Positions 9,362 to 18,985 of a stretch of DNA of 64,000 bases are shown here, one piece after another. Positions within the stretch are counted from its first letter, which is position 1, and every line of letters begins with the position of its first letter. Made by a program: the position numbers and the translations under genes. Source of the DNA: Betaproteobacteria bacterium (GTDB taxonomy: Bacteria; Pseudomonadota; Gammaproteobacteria; Burkholderiales; Rhodocyclaceae); NCBI GenBank assembly GCA_020621405.1, contig JAHRYN010000001.1:248001-312000 (forward strand). Direction: 5' to 3'. Under the pieces are notes generated by a model, which saw only the letters and a list, made by a program, of their open reading frames with translations, was not told where the DNA came from and did no database searches.

Positions 9362-10480
9362 ATGACGGAAATAACCGGACAGCGCCGTCCGGCGGGCCGC
9401 GCGACGGTAGCACAGCTGTACGGCTTCGACGCCATCATCGACACGCGTTCGCCGGCCGAGTTCGAACTCGACCATGTGCCCGGTGCGATCAACTGCCCGG
9501 CACTGGACAACGAACAGCGCGCCGAGATCGGTACGCTGTACAAGCAGGTGTCGCCCTTCGTCGCGCGGCGGCGCGGTGCGGCGCTGGTCGCCATCAATAT
9601 CGGCCGCGAACTGCTGGCACGCTTCCAGGACATGGGCCCTGACTGGCGCCCGCTGATCTACTGCTGGCGCGGCGGCCAGCGCAGCGGCGCATTCGTCACC
9701 ATATTCCGGCAGATAGGCTGGGACGCGCACCAGCTCGAAGGTGGGTACAAGGCCTACCGGCGCGACGTGCTGGCGAAACTCGACGAACTGCCGGCGCTGT
9801 TCGATCTGCGCGTGCTGAGCGGACCGACCGGCAGCGCCAAGAGCCGGCTGCTTGAGCGGCTGGCAGCCCGCGGCGAGCAGGTGCTCGATCTGGAAGGGCT
9901 GGCGGCACACAAGGGGTCGGTGCTGGGCGGCAGACCGGGGCAACCACAGCCGCCGCAGCGGCTGTTCGAGTCGCGTCTGATCGAGACGCTGTCGGCGCTG
10001 GACCCGTCGCGTCCGGTATTCACCGAAGCCGAAAGCCGGCGCATCGGTCAGATCACGCTGCCCGATGCACTGATCGAACGGCTCAGGGCTGCGCCCTGCG
10101 TGCGCATCGACGCACCGGTCCCGGCGCGTACCGATTTTCTGATCCGCGACTACGACTACCTCATGCAGGATCCCGAAGCGCTGATCGCGCTGCTGGAGCG
10201 CCTGACCGAGCTGCGCGGACGCGCCACAATAGACGCCTGGGCGGCGATGGCGCGCAGCGGCCGCTGGCCGGAACTGGTCAGTGCCCTGCTCGAACAGCAC
10301 TACGATCCGCTGTACCGCCGCTCCCAGCAATCGAATTTCGAACGCCACGACAACGCACCCGTCCTCGTTGCCGAAGCGCTGGACGACGCCGGTCTGGACA
10401 CGCTTGCAGCACGGGTCGCCGCGCAGGCGGTTCAGGGCAGCAGCGAAGGCGATCCGGCCCGGGTTGCACAGATGCGCTGA
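9362..10480 (+). CDS. mnmH: tRNA 2-selenouridine synthase
   Basis: A 372-residue protein (also called SelU/YbbB). It replaces the sulfur of 2-thiouridine at the wobble position of some tRNAs with selenium from selenophosphate, through a geranylated intermediate. The rhodanese domain starts with DTRSPAEF and carries the catalytic Cys in LIYCWRGGQRSG (about residue 100). A P-loop follows near 153 (SGPTGSAKS; Ala replaces the usual Gly before Lys). The ATG at 9362 follows a GGACAA/GGG-rich stretch and leaves 18 bases to the divergent selD start, so both may share one control region. The 3' end overlaps the convergent methyltransferase gene by 49 bases. Confidence 0.95.
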   Translation: MTEITGQRRPAGRATVAQLYGFDAIIDTRSPAEFELDHVPGAINCPALDNEQRAEIGTLYKQVSPFVARRRGAALVAINIGRELLARFQDMGPDWRPLIYCWRGGQRSGAFVTIFRQIGWDAHQLEGGYKAYRRDVLAKLDELPALFDLRVLSGPTGSAKSRLLERLAARGEQVLDLEGLAAHKGSVLGGRPGQPQPPQRLFESRLIETLSALDPSRPVFTEAESRRIGQITLPDALIERLRAAPCVRIDAPVPARTDFLIRDYDYLMQDPEALIALLERLTELRGRATIDAWAAMARSGRWPELVSALLEQHYDPLYRRSQQSNFERHDNAPVLVAEALDDAGLDTLAARVAAQAVQGSSEGDPARVAQMR

Positions 10481-10983
10481 ATCATTGCCGGCGCGGGCTG
10501 TGCGATCTCGCCCTGTTCGAAGGCGAGCACCTGCCCCCAGGTCCGTGCCCAGTCCAGCAGCTCATGCGGACGCAGCAGGAAGTCCGGGTTGGAAGGCTTG
10601 CCGAAGCGCTCGTTGCCCAGCATGAAGGTTTCGTAGATCAGCACGCCGCCCGGCCGCAGCAACGCGGCAAGCTCGGCCAGCCGCGGGCGGAACAGATAGC
10701 GCGTGACCACGACGGCATCGAAGCAGGCGCCCGACCAGGGCCACGGCCCCTGCTCCAGATCCGCCAGCAGCGTGCGCACGCCGGCCGTGCCGTTCAGCGC
10801 CGCGAGTGCCTGCGCATCGCGGTCGGCCGCCAGCACGTTCAGGCCTCGGCTGGCCAGCCAGCGCGCATGGCGGCCGCTGCCGCACGCCAGATCGAGTACG
10901 TCGGAACCGGCCGGCAGCAGCGCGGCGAAGCGGGTCACCCAGGGCGAGACGTCCTGCAACGAAAAATGAGAATGAGGTGGCAT
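10432..10983 (-). CDS. Class I SAM-dependent methyltransferase
   Basis: A 183-residue methyltransferase. Motif I (VLDLACGSGRHARWLA) lies near residue 30, the acidic end of strand 2 in LAADRD, motif II-like LADLEQGPWPW and a strand 5 segment LLRPGGVLIYETF. It most resembles small tellurite resistance/Tam-like or uncharacterised methyltransferases (Methyltransf_11/25). The substrate cannot be read from the sequence. The C-terminal end overlaps the convergent mnmH end by 49 bases. The adjacency to selenium genes is notable because related enzymes act on chalcogen oxyanions, but this is only suggestive. Confidence 0.85.
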   Translation of the reverse strand: MPPHSHFSLQDVSPWVTRFAALLPAGSDVLDLACGSGRHARWLASRGLNVLAADRDAQALAALNGTAGVRTLLADLEQGPWPWSGACFDAVVVTRYLFRPRLAELAALLRPGGVLIYETFMLGNERFGKPSNPDFLLRPHELLDWARTWGQVLAFEQGEIAQPAPAMIQRICATRAGSPSLLP

Positions 10984-11052
10984 CTATCGGTCTTTTGTCA
11001 TGCTTGTCACGGGATGGGGGGCATTATCATGCCGGGCACACCAAGGACAACA

Positions 11053-12759
11053 ATGTTCCGCACACCGGACCCGCACGCGCCACCGATGGTCGCATCCGAT
11101 TTCTTCCTCTGGCGTGCGCTCCCTCTGGCCGCACTGGCCGCTGCCATCGCCGCCCTCGTGTCGCTGCCCGCCGCACTCGCCGTTTTTGCGATCGCGGCAG
11201 GCCTCGGCGCTCTGGCGGCGCGCCAGCTTGCCGCTGCCGCCCGCCTCGCCGCACGGCAGCAGCTGGACCAGGCTCGCCAGCAGGATTTTGCCGAACTCGC
11301 CGCTGACTGGCACTGGGAAACCGACACCGGACTTCACCTGCAGCTGTCGCACGCACGCGACGACCTGAGCCCTTCGTTGCGCATCAGTGCGGTGCGCGGG
11401 CGCCAGTTGTGGCGGATCAATGGCCTGTTGCCGGTACACGGCGACTGGGAGGAGTGCCATCGACTGATCCAGGCACGGCAGGCGCTGCAACTGCATCTGG
11501 TGCTGCATCTGGCCGACGGCAACGTGCGCCACATCGAACTGCGCGGCCGTCCGGTGCTGGGTCACGACGGGCAATTCCTCGGATACCGCGGCACCGGGCG
11601 TGATGAAAGTGCCTTCGTGCAATCGACGCGGGCACTGCGCGAACTCGAAACCCGGCACCGCGAGATGGTGAATCACCTGCGCGAAGTCATCTTCCGAATC
11701 GATGCACGCGGACGTTTCACCTACCTGAACCGTGCATGGGAACAGATGACCGGACAGCCGGTGGCCCATGCGATCGGGCAACGTGTGCTGCGTTGGCTGT
11801 CCAAGGATGAAGCTCGATATCTGATCGCTCGGCTCGAACCGCTGCTCGATGGCCGGCGCGAATCGATGACGGTCGAGGTGCGCACCCATGCCAACAGCCA
11901 GTCATCACGCTGGCTGGAGATCGCGGTCAGTGCCCGTTTCGACAGCGCAGGCGGACTGGAAAGCCTGGCCGGCAGCATCGAGGACATCACCCAGCGCAAG
12001 CAGGCCGAATCCACGCTGTATGACCTGAACGCCGAGCTCGAACGGCGCGTCAAGCGCCGCACGGCGGAACTGGAGGCGTCCAACCGCGAGCTGGAGGCCT
12101 TCTCGTATTCCGTGTCGCACGATCTGCGCAACCCGCTGCGCGCGATCGACGGTTTCTCCCAGATCATCATCGAGGATTACGGCGACCGGCTGGACACCAT
12201 GGCCCACAGCCATCTTGGTCGCATCCGCGGCGCTTCGCAGAAACTGTCGCACCTGATCGATGACCTGCTTGAGCTCGGGCGGCTGACGCGGGCTCCGATC
12301 AGCCGCGCGGAGATCGATCTGTCCGCGCTGGCACGCAGCATCGCGCGCGAACTGCACGTCGAGGAACCGGAACGCGACGTCCGGCTCACCATCGGCCTGC
12401 ACCTGATGGCTCGGGTCGACCCGATGCTGGCCCGTGTACTGCTCGAACATCTGCTGCGCAACGCGTGGAACTTCACTGCGGGCCGCACACCGGCCGAAAT
12501 CGAATTCGACGCCAGGCTGCGCAATCGCGAAGTGGTGTTTCATCTGCGCGACAATGGCGCCGGTTTCGACATGGCACACGTCGCGCAACTGTTCAGGCCG
12601 TTCAATCGCCTGCATGATCAAAGCGACCGGAACGGCACCGGTATCGGTCTGGCCACTGCCCAGCGCATCGTCCATCGTCACGGGGGACGCGTCTGGGCTG
12701 AAGGAACGCCCGGCAAGGGAGCATGCTTTTACTTCACGCTACCCGATCCGGCGAGCTAG
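11053..12759 (+). CDS. Membrane PAS-domain sensor histidine kinase
   Basis: A 568-residue kinase. Two closely spaced hydrophobic helices near residues 15-65 anchor it, with no large periplasmic domain. A degenerate PAS region is followed by a clear PAS domain (about 195-320; RIDARGRFTYLNRAWEQMTG, ending EDITQRKQAE). A HisKA domain carries the acceptor His near 355 in SYSVSHDLRNPLRAIDGF, a form seen in phytochrome-like kinases. The HATPase has DNGAGFDM and GTGIGLATAQRI. The ATG at 11053 has AAGGA five bases upstream and is preferred over 11029. No response regulator is adjacent, and the signal is unknown. Confidence 0.9.
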   Translation: MFRTPDPHAPPMVASDFFLWRALPLAALAAAIAALVSLPAALAVFAIAAGLGALAARQLAAAARLAARQQLDQARQQDFAELAADWHWETDTGLHLQLSHARDDLSPSLRISAVRGRQLWRINGLLPVHGDWEECHRLIQARQALQLHLVLHLADGNVRHIELRGRPVLGHDGQFLGYRGTGRDESAFVQSTRALRELETRHREMVNHLREVIFRIDARGRFTYLNRAWEQMTGQPVAHAIGQRVLRWLSKDEARYLIARLEPLLDGRRESMTVEVRTHANSQSSRWLEIAVSARFDSAGGLESLAGSIEDITQRKQAESTLYDLNAELERRVKRRTAELEASNRELEAFSYSVSHDLRNPLRAIDGFSQIIIEDYGDRLDTMAHSHLGRIRGASQKLSHLIDDLLELGRLTRAPISRAEIDLSALARSIARELHVEEPERDVRLTIGLHLMARVDPMLARVLLEHLLRNAWNFTAGRTPAEIEFDARLRNREVVFHLRDNGAGFDMAHVAQLFRPFNRLHDQSDRNGTGIGLATAQRIVHRHGGRVWAEGTPGKGACFYFTLPDPAS

Positions 12760-12981
12760 GCCCAACAAATGCTGCACATGCACATCAATGAATTTCGAGA
12801 CAGATTCATAGTTTTTCTTGGGTAGTTCTACGGTCACAGCCCGAAGCCCGGGTGTGCCCGGCCGAATTTTTGTTGCAATGCAATATACTGATGTCAGACG
12901 TGCACGAGCGCATCGCTCGCGGAAACGGCACAGCGGCCATCCCTTGCCGTTGAATATCCTTCCGCGCCACGGGAGCCAGAT
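12760..12981. other. 222-base gap upstream of the Pat-type gene
   Basis: The gap is locally less GC-rich (around 12785-12835). It probably carries the promoter of the acyltransferase gene that begins at 12982. No clear terminator for the kinase, operator or small gene can be recognised. Confidence 0.4.
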
Positions 12982-15675
12982 ATGCAGTACGAGCACTACC
13001 TCAAGTCCATGTTCGAACCGCAGACTGTCGCCATCATCGGCGCCAGCGAGCGGGCGGATTCAATCGGCGCAGTACTGATGCGCAACATGCTGGATGCCCG
13101 GTTCACCGGCAGCCTCCACGCCATCAACCCCAAGCATGAAAGCGTGTTCGGCGTGCCCTGCGTGGCGCGTGTCGAAGACCTGCGCAAGCGTCCCGACCTC
13201 GCCATCATCTGTACGCCGGCCGCCAGGGTGCCCGGCCTGATCGACGAGTGCGGACGCGCCGGCATCAAGGCGGCCGTGGTCATCAGCCCCGGTTTTGCGG
13301 AAACCGGTCCGGCCGGCGCCGAACTCGAACGACGCACCCGCACCGCGGCCAAACGCAGCGGCGTGCGCATGGTCGGTCCGAACTGTCTGGGCCTGATGCG
13401 GCCTTCGATCGGCCTGAACGCGACCTTTGCCAGGTCCTACTGCAAGCCGGGCAGCATCGGCCTGATCTCCCAGTCCGGCGCCATCTGCACTGCCCTGCTC
13501 GACTGGGCGCAGCCGAACGGCGTCGGCTTCTCGACTGTCGTGTCGCTGGGTGCCTCGATCGATCTCGATTTCGGTGAAATCCTCGACTACATGATTGCCG
13601 ACCCGCAGACGGAAAGCATCTTCATGTACATCGAAGGCATACGCGATGCGCGGCGCTTCATGAGCGCGGTACGTGCGGCAGCCCGCGTCAAGCCGGTATT
13701 CGCGATCAAGGTCGGACGCCATCGTGCCGGGGCGAAGGCTGTCGCCTCGCACACCGGTGCCATGGTGGGCTCGGACGACGTGTTCGACGCGGCACTTCGT
13801 CGTGCCGGCGTGGTCCGTCTGGCCAACCTCGGTCAGATGTTTTCGGCGGCCAACGCGCTGTTCACCGGCTTCAAGCCAGCCGGCAAGCGGCTGGCTGTCG
13901 TTACCAATGGCGGCGGGCCGGGCGTGATGGCATCCGACCGCGCGGCCGATCTTGGCATCCCGCTGGCCACGCTGTCGCCGGAAACGATGGATGTACTCAA
14001 TGGCGCACTGCCGCCGACCTGGTCCCATTCGAATCCGATAGACCTGAATGGCGACGGCGATGCCGCGCGCTACCGCACCGCCCTGCAGGCCGTGCTGGCC
14101 GACCCCGGCGTCGACGGCGTACTGGCCATGCTCACGCCGCAGGCCCTGACCCAGCCGACGGCGGTGGCCGAGGCAGTGATAGAGATTGCCGCCACCGCCA
14201 GCAAGCCGCTGATGACCTGCTGGATGGGTGGCGAACAGGTACGTGCCGCCCGCCTGCTGTTCGAGAATGCCCACCTGCCGACCTTCCGCTCGCCGGAGCC
14301 GGCGGTCGAACTGTTCCACCACATCTCGTCCTACTACCGCAACCAGCAGCTGTTGCGTCACGCACCGGCATCGCTGGCGCAGGACCTCGATCCGCCGTCG
14401 GTCGAATCGGCGCGTCTGGTCATAGAAACCGCGCTTTCCGAACGCCGTACCGTACTGACCGAGATGGAATCGAAGGCGCTGCTGGCCGCCTTCCGCATCC
14501 CGATCGCGCAGACCGTGGTGGCGCGCAGCGCGACCGAGGCGATGGTCTATGCGGAGGAAATGGGCCTGCCGGTAGCGATGAAGATCGATTCCCCGGACAT
14601 CACGCACAAGAGCGACGTCGGTGGCGTGCGCCTGCATGTCGACAATCTGCGCGCAGTACGCGACAGCTGGCAGGATCTGATGGCCGAAGTGGGCCGCCGC
14701 GAGCCCAATGCCCGCCTGCACGGCGTGTCGATCGAACCGATGGTGACCAAGCGCAACGCGCGCGAGCTGTTCGTCGGCGTGGTGCACGACGACGTATTCG
14801 GTCCGGTCATCAGCTTCGGCCATGGCGGCACGCGCATCGAGGTGCTGCGCGACCGCGCCGTCACGCTGCCGCCGATCAATGTCGAACTGGCACGCGACGC
14901 GATACAGCGCACCCGCGTGTCCGCCATGCTGGGCGAGTTCCGCGGCATGCCGGCAATCGACATGGACGCGCTGGAGCGCGTGCTGATCCGCGTATCCGAA
15001 ATGGTGTGCGAACTGCCATGGATACGCGAAATGGACATCAACCCGCTGCTGGTCGATGAAAGCGGCTGTGTCGCGGTGGACGCGCGCATCATTCTCGGCG
15101 ATGTGCTGCCGACCGCGACACCCTATTCGCACATGGCGATCCACCCGTATCCGGCGCGGCTGGAACACGTGGTGACGCTGCCCAACGGCACGCGCACCAT
15201 CATCCGGCCGATCCGGCCGGAAGACTCGGAACGCGAAGCCCAGTTCGTGCGCGATCTGTCGGCGGAAACGCGCTACCTGCGCTTCATGAGCACGATCAAG
15301 GAGCTGCCCGGCCCCTTGCTGGCGCGACTGACGCAGATCGACTACGACCGCGAAATGGCTTTGGTGGCGATTGCCGGCGACGGCGACACGGAAGAACAGC
15401 TCGGCGTCTGCCGCTATGTGGTCAATCCGGACGGCGAGTCGTGCGAGTTCGCCATCGTGGTCGGCGATGCCTGGCAACGCCAGGGGCTGGCCCGCATCAT
15501 GATGAATCTGCTGATCGATGCCGCACGCGAACGCGGGCTCCGGGTGATGGAAGGCGTGTTCCTCTCCAACAACGAACGCATGCTGCGCTTCGTGCAGAGC
15601 CTGGGTTTCCACATCAATCGCGATCCCGAGGACAGTTCGCTGGTCAATGGCGAGCTGGTGCTGCGTCCGACATGA
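12982..15675 (+). CDS. pat: Pat-type protein lysine acetyltransferase (ADP-forming acyl-CoA synthetase-like plus GNAT)
   Basis: An 897-residue two-part protein, close in length and domain order to Salmonella Pat / E. coli PatZ (886 residues). The first 700 residues are CoA-binding (VAIIGASERADSIG), ligase-CoA (GLISQSGAIC, VTNGGGPGVMASD) and ATP-grasp (AMKIDSPDITHKSDVGGV) domains of the NDP-forming acyl-CoA synthetase family. From about residue 732 there is a GNAT acetyltransferase domain with the acetyl-CoA loop in DAWQRQGLARIMM. In Salmonella Pat acetylates and switches off acetyl-CoA synthetase; an acs gene lies at 30993-32963 here. Its stop overlaps the tag start (ATGA). Confidence 0.9.
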   Translation: MQYEHYLKSMFEPQTVAIIGASERADSIGAVLMRNMLDARFTGSLHAINPKHESVFGVPCVARVEDLRKRPDLAIICTPAARVPGLIDECGRAGIKAAVVISPGFAETGPAGAELERRTRTAAKRSGVRMVGPNCLGLMRPSIGLNATFARSYCKPGSIGLISQSGAICTALLDWAQPNGVGFSTVVSLGASIDLDFGEILDYMIADPQTESIFMYIEGIRDARRFMSAVRAAARVKPVFAIKVGRHRAGAKAVASHTGAMVGSDDVFDAALRRAGVVRLANLGQMFSAANALFTGFKPAGKRLAVVTNGGGPGVMASDRAADLGIPLATLSPETMDVLNGALPPTWSHSNPIDLNGDGDAARYRTALQAVLADPGVDGVLAMLTPQALTQPTAVAEAVIEIAATASKPLMTCWMGGEQVRAARLLFENAHLPTFRSPEPAVELFHHISSYYRNQQLLRHAPASLAQDLDPPSVESARLVIETALSERRTVLTEMESKALLAAFRIPIAQTVVARSATEAMVYAEEMGLPVAMKIDSPDITHKSDVGGVRLHVDNLRAVRDSWQDLMAEVGRREPNARLHGVSIEPMVTKRNARELFVGVVHDDVFGPVISFGHGGTRIEVLRDRAVTLPPINVELARDAIQRTRVSAMLGEFRGMPAIDMDALERVLIRVSEMVCELPWIREMDINPLLVDESGCVAVDARIILGDVLPTATPYSHMAIHPYPARLEHVVTLPNGTRTIIRPIRPEDSEREAQFVRDLSAETRYLRFMSTIKELPGPLLARLTQIDYDREMALVAIAGDGDTEEQLGVCRYVVNPDGESCEFAIVVGDAWQRQGLARIMMNLLIDAARERGLRVMEGVFLSNNERMLRFVQSLGFHINRDPEDSSLVNGELVLRPT

Positions 15676-16256
15676 GCCGGTTGCCGGTGCGCTGTACCTG
15701 GTGCGGTCATGATCCGCTCTATGTCGCCTATCACGACACCGAATGGGGCGTACCCGTGCGTGACGAGCAGGCGCTGTTCGAACGGCTTGTCCTGGAAGGC
15801 GCTCAGGCCGGTCTGGCGTGGATCACGATATTGCGCAAGCGCGAAGGCTATCGCGCCGCATTCGACGGCTTCGACGCAGAGCGCATCGCGCGATACGACG
15901 ACGAAGACCGCGCGCGTCTGCTGGCTGACGCTGCAATCGTGCGCAACCGGCTCAAGGTCGACGCGGCAATAGGCAACGCACGTGCGCTGCTGGCGCTGCA
16001 CGAACATGGCGAAACCCTGAGCGGGCTGCTGTGGGACAGTGTGGACGGTCAGCCGGTGATCAACCACTGGCGGCACATGACCGACTGTCCATCCAGCACG
16101 CCGCTGTCCGATCAGCTGTCGAAACGGCTGGCGGAACGCGGCTTCCGCTTCGTCGGCAGCACCATCGTCTATGCCTGGATGCAGTCGGTCGGCGTGGTTA
16201 ACGATCATCTGGTCGACTGTTTCCGCCACCGCGAACTGGTCCGCCCCATCGCCTGA
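15672..16256 (+). CDS. tag: DNA-3-methyladenine glycosylase I
   Basis: A 194-residue base-excision repair enzyme that removes 3-methyladenine from alkylated DNA. The N-terminal CTWCGHDPLYVAYHDTEWG block carries the first zinc ligands (Cys and His) and the substrate-pocket Trp, and the C-terminal YAWMQSVGVVNDH / CFRH region carries the remaining His and Cys. The central LEGAQAGLAWITILRKRE is the family signature, with the catalytic-site Glu. The ATG at 15672 overlaps the stop of the upstream gene, so the two are probably translated together. I see no promoter of its own. Confidence 0.95.
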   Translation: MSRLPVRCTWCGHDPLYVAYHDTEWGVPVRDEQALFERLVLEGAQAGLAWITILRKREGYRAAFDGFDAERIARYDDEDRARLLADAAIVRNRLKVDAAIGNARALLALHEHGETLSGLLWDSVDGQPVINHWRHMTDCPSSTPLSDQLSKRLAERGFRFVGSTIVYAWMQSVGVVNDHLVDCFRHRELVRPIA

Positions 16257-16451
16257 AGCCCCTTGCCGGCACGACTGTCTGTTGCGGTTCAACACCGTGA
16301 CCGGACGCGCGAGCGGGGCTTCGCATCCAGATCCGACCTTGCGCCGGAAGTGCTGCACTCCTCGGCACGCCACCCCGCCAGGGCATAAAATGCGCGTCTG
16401 CCCGTGTCACCGTCGCCCCTGCACGCGACCTGACCGACTACCGGATCGAGC

Positions 16452-17996
16452 ATGCCCAACACGCGAAACACCCTGAATACCGGAGATCTGCCCGCGATCT
16501 ACAACGCGGCAGCACTCCGGCGCATCGAACGGCACTACGCCCCCGACAGCTCGCCGCGGCTGATGGAGCGTGCGGGTGCGACCGGTGCCGCCAAGGCGAT
16601 GCAGATTCTTGGCGGACGGCATGGCCGCGTGCTGGTGATGTGCGGCCCCGGCAACAACGGCGGTGACGGCTTCGTGATCGCGCGTCAGCTGCGCCAGACC
16701 GGTTTCGACGTCGTAGTGGCGCATACCGGCGAAGAGCACGCGCACGCCACGGATGCGGTATCGGCCTGGGCGTCCTGGCGCGCAGTCGGCGGCATCACGC
16801 TGCCACGGCTGCCGCAGGGTGATTATTCGCTGGTGGTCGATGCGCTGTACGGCATCGGCCTGACCCGTCCGCTCGAAGGCGAACACGCGGCCTGGATACA
16901 GGCGGTCAACGACATGGACTGCCCGGTGCTCGCGATCGATGTGCCGAGCGGACTGAATGCCGACACCGGTGCGGTGATGGGTCATGCGATCCGCGCGTCC
17001 CATACGGCCACGATGATTGCGCTCAAGCCCGGCCTGCTGACGCTGGACGGACCGGATTGCTGCGGCGAACTGTCGGTACATGACCTCGGCCTGGACTGCG
17101 CGGCGGTACTGCCACCCACCGGCTGGCAGGTCGAACGCGCATTGTTCGACCGTCTGCTGCGCCCGCGCGCGCGCAACAGCCACAAGGGCAGCAACGGCAA
17201 CGCCGTGCTGGTCGGCGGCGCACGCGGCATGGCCGGTGCGGCCCTGCTGGCCGGGCGTGCCGCCCTGAAGATAGGCGCCGGCCGGGTCTACGTAGGGATG
17301 CTCGACCACGCTGCACTGCCGCTCGATCCCGAGCAACCGGAACTGATGATACGTACGCCGGGCGAAGTGCTGGCCGGCGACCTGGCGACCTGCGTCGCCA
17401 TCGGTCCGGGCCTCGGCCAGAGCCCGGCCGCACTCGATCTGATGCGCGAGGCGGTCATGACGCCCGCGACGCTGGTACTCGACGCCGATGCACTGAATCT
17501 GCTGGCGATGCGGCGCGATCTGGAGCAGGCGCTGATAGAACGCAGCGCCCCCACGCTGCTGACGCCGCATCCGACGGAGGCGGCAAGGCTGCTCGGCAGC
17601 ACGACCGACAAGGTACAGCAGGACCGCATCGCCTCGGCCTGCGCAATCGCCCGGCGCTATCGTGCATCCACCGTGCTCAAGGGCTGTGGCAGCGTGGTCG
17701 CCCTGCCGGACGGACGCTGGTTCATCAATACGACCGGCAATCCGGGCATGGCATCGGCCGGCATGGGCGACGTGCTCACCGGCCTGATCGCCGGCCTGCT
17801 GGCACAGGGCTGGCCGGCCGACCTGGCACTGCTCGGCGGCGTGCATCTGCACGGCCTGGCGGGCGACCGTCTGGTCGAACAGGGCAAGGGACCGAATGGC
17901 CTGACCGCCGGCGAAGTGATCGAATCGGCACGCGCCGCCTTCAATGCACTGATCGCCGGCAGTGACACCCGGGAAGCCAGCCATATCCAGTTCTGA
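16452..17996 (+). CDS. nnrD: Bifunctional NAD(P)H-hydrate epimerase / ADP-dependent NAD(P)H-hydrate dehydratase
   Basis: A 514-residue fused repair enzyme (NnrE-NnrD, YjeF type). It converts the damaged hydrates of NADH and NADPH back to the cofactors. The N-terminal epimerase half has VMCGPGNNGGDGFVIARQL near residue 60 and DVPSGLNADTG. The C-terminal dehydratase half has KGSNGNAVLVGGARGMAGA, the LTPHPTEAARL block and the kinase-like NPGMASAGMGDVLTGLIAGLL, whose Asp is catalytic. It starts 195 bases after tag, a gap in which I see no clear signal. The 3' end overlaps the DMT transporter gene by 35 bases. Confidence 0.95.
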   Translation: MPNTRNTLNTGDLPAIYNAAALRRIERHYAPDSSPRLMERAGATGAAKAMQILGGRHGRVLVMCGPGNNGGDGFVIARQLRQTGFDVVVAHTGEEHAHATDAVSAWASWRAVGGITLPRLPQGDYSLVVDALYGIGLTRPLEGEHAAWIQAVNDMDCPVLAIDVPSGLNADTGAVMGHAIRASHTATMIALKPGLLTLDGPDCCGELSVHDLGLDCAAVLPPTGWQVERALFDRLLRPRARNSHKGSNGNAVLVGGARGMAGAALLAGRAALKIGAGRVYVGMLDHAALPLDPEQPELMIRTPGEVLAGDLATCVAIGPGLGQSPAALDLMREAVMTPATLVLDADALNLLAMRRDLEQALIERSAPTLLTPHPTEAARLLGSTTDKVQQDRIASACAIARRYRASTVLKGCGSVVALPDGRWFINTTGNPGMASAGMGDVLTGLIAGLLAQGWPADLALLGGVHLHGLAGDRLVEQGKGPNGLTAGEVIESARAAFNALIAGSDTREASHIQF

Positions 17997-18855
17997 ACGC
18001 CGCCATCCGCTGATCGGCGTGGCGCTGATGCTGGCGGCGCTGTTCTGTTTCGCTGTGCTCGACACCACCGGCAAGTACCTGTCACAGCGCTACCCGGTCG
18101 GCGTGCTGGTGTGGGCACGCTACCTCGTGCCGGCGCTGGTGCTGGGATCGGTGCTCTACCCCCGGATGGGCCGCGATCTGGTCGTCACCGCCCGCTGGCG
18201 CCTGCAGATACTGCGGGCGGCACTGCTGGCCGGCGTGTCCTTCCTGATCATGGGCGGTCTGCGCACGATACCGATGGCCGAAGGCACATCGCTGTTCTTC
18301 ATCACGCCGCTGATCGTCACGTTGCTGGCGGGCCCGGTACTCGGCGAACGGGTGACGCTGGCACACTGGCTGCTGGCGCTGTTCGGCTTCTCCGGCGTGC
18401 TGCTGATCGCCCGGCCCGACGGCAACCTGCCGCTGGTGCCGGTACTGATGCTGCTGGCGGGCTCCTTTCTGTATGCGCTCTACCAGCTGGCGACGCGCAA
18501 GCTGGCCGCCACCGAGCGCCCGCTGACGACGCTGTTCTACACCGCATTGGTCGGCGCGACGCTGTCTTCGCTCGCGCTCCCGGCTTCGGAACACAGCGCC
18601 CTGCCCGGCCTGCTCGACACGCTGCTGGTGCTGTCGCTCGGCGTGTCCGGCATGGCCGGGCACTTTCTGCTGATCCGCGCCATGGCGTTCGCACCGGCCT
18701 CGGCGCTGAGCCCGCTGATCTATGTGCAGCTGGTGTGGGCCACGCTGATGGGCTGGGCCGTGTTCGGTCAGCTGCCGGGCGCCAGTGCGATCGGCGGTGC
18801 CGCCATCATCGTCGTCAGCGGCCTGCTCAGCGCCTGGCTGGCGCACCGCAGATAG
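17962..18855 (+). CDS. DMT-superfamily (EamA) transporter
   Basis: A 297-residue membrane protein with about ten hydrophobic helices arranged as two EamA repeats (DTTGKYLSQRYP in the first half; FLYALYQLATRKL opening the second). These proteins usually export metabolites or amino acids; the substrate cannot be read. Translation probably starts at the GTG at 17962, inside the end of nnrDE, giving a short cytoplasmic N-terminus before helix 1. A start further inside is possible. An 8-base-pair hairpin follows the stop codon. Confidence 0.88.
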   Translation: MTPGKPAISSSERRHPLIGVALMLAALFCFAVLDTTGKYLSQRYPVGVLVWARYLVPALVLGSVLYPRMGRDLVVTARWRLQILRAALLAGVSFLIMGGLRTIPMAEGTSLFFITPLIVTLLAGPVLGERVTLAHWLLALFGFSGVLLIARPDGNLPLVPVLMLLAGSFLYALYQLATRKLAATERPLTTLFYTALVGATLSSLALPASEHSALPGLLDTLLVLSLGVSGMAGHFLLIRAMAFAPASALSPLIYVQLVWATLMGWAVFGQLPGASAIGGAAIIVVSGLLSAWLAHRR

Positions 18856-18867
18856 TCCGCCGGCGCG

Positions 18868-18890
18868 GCCGGATGGATACCTCATCCGGC
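18868..18890 (+). terminator. Hairpin after the DMT transporter gene
   Basis: GCCGGATG and CATCCGGC form a perfect eight-base-pair stem with a 7-base loop, starting 13 bases after the stop. No T-run follows, so it may protect or weakly terminate the upstream mRNA. Confidence 0.4.
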
Positions 18891-18929
18891 GTGTCGTGTC
18901 GCCGCCCGGAGCGATGTGATCCCCTCCGC

Positions 18930-18957
18930 ATGACCCGGCGGAGCGCGATGCTAGAAT
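18930..18957 (+). promoter_or_regulatory. Possible sigma-70 promoter of nadC
   Basis: ATGACC (18930-18935) and TAGAAT (18952-18957) are separated by 16 bases, 28 bases ahead of the nadC start. The -10 box is good and the -35 is weak. Confidence 0.35.
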
Positions 18958-18985
18958 CCGCCGCGACATAAGGGAAAAGACTGAC

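Noticed and set aside
13060-15612. 850-codon open frame opposite the Pat-type gene
   Set aside because: High-GC antisense frame with His/Arg/Gln-rich composition and no motif; the plus-strand gene is well supported.
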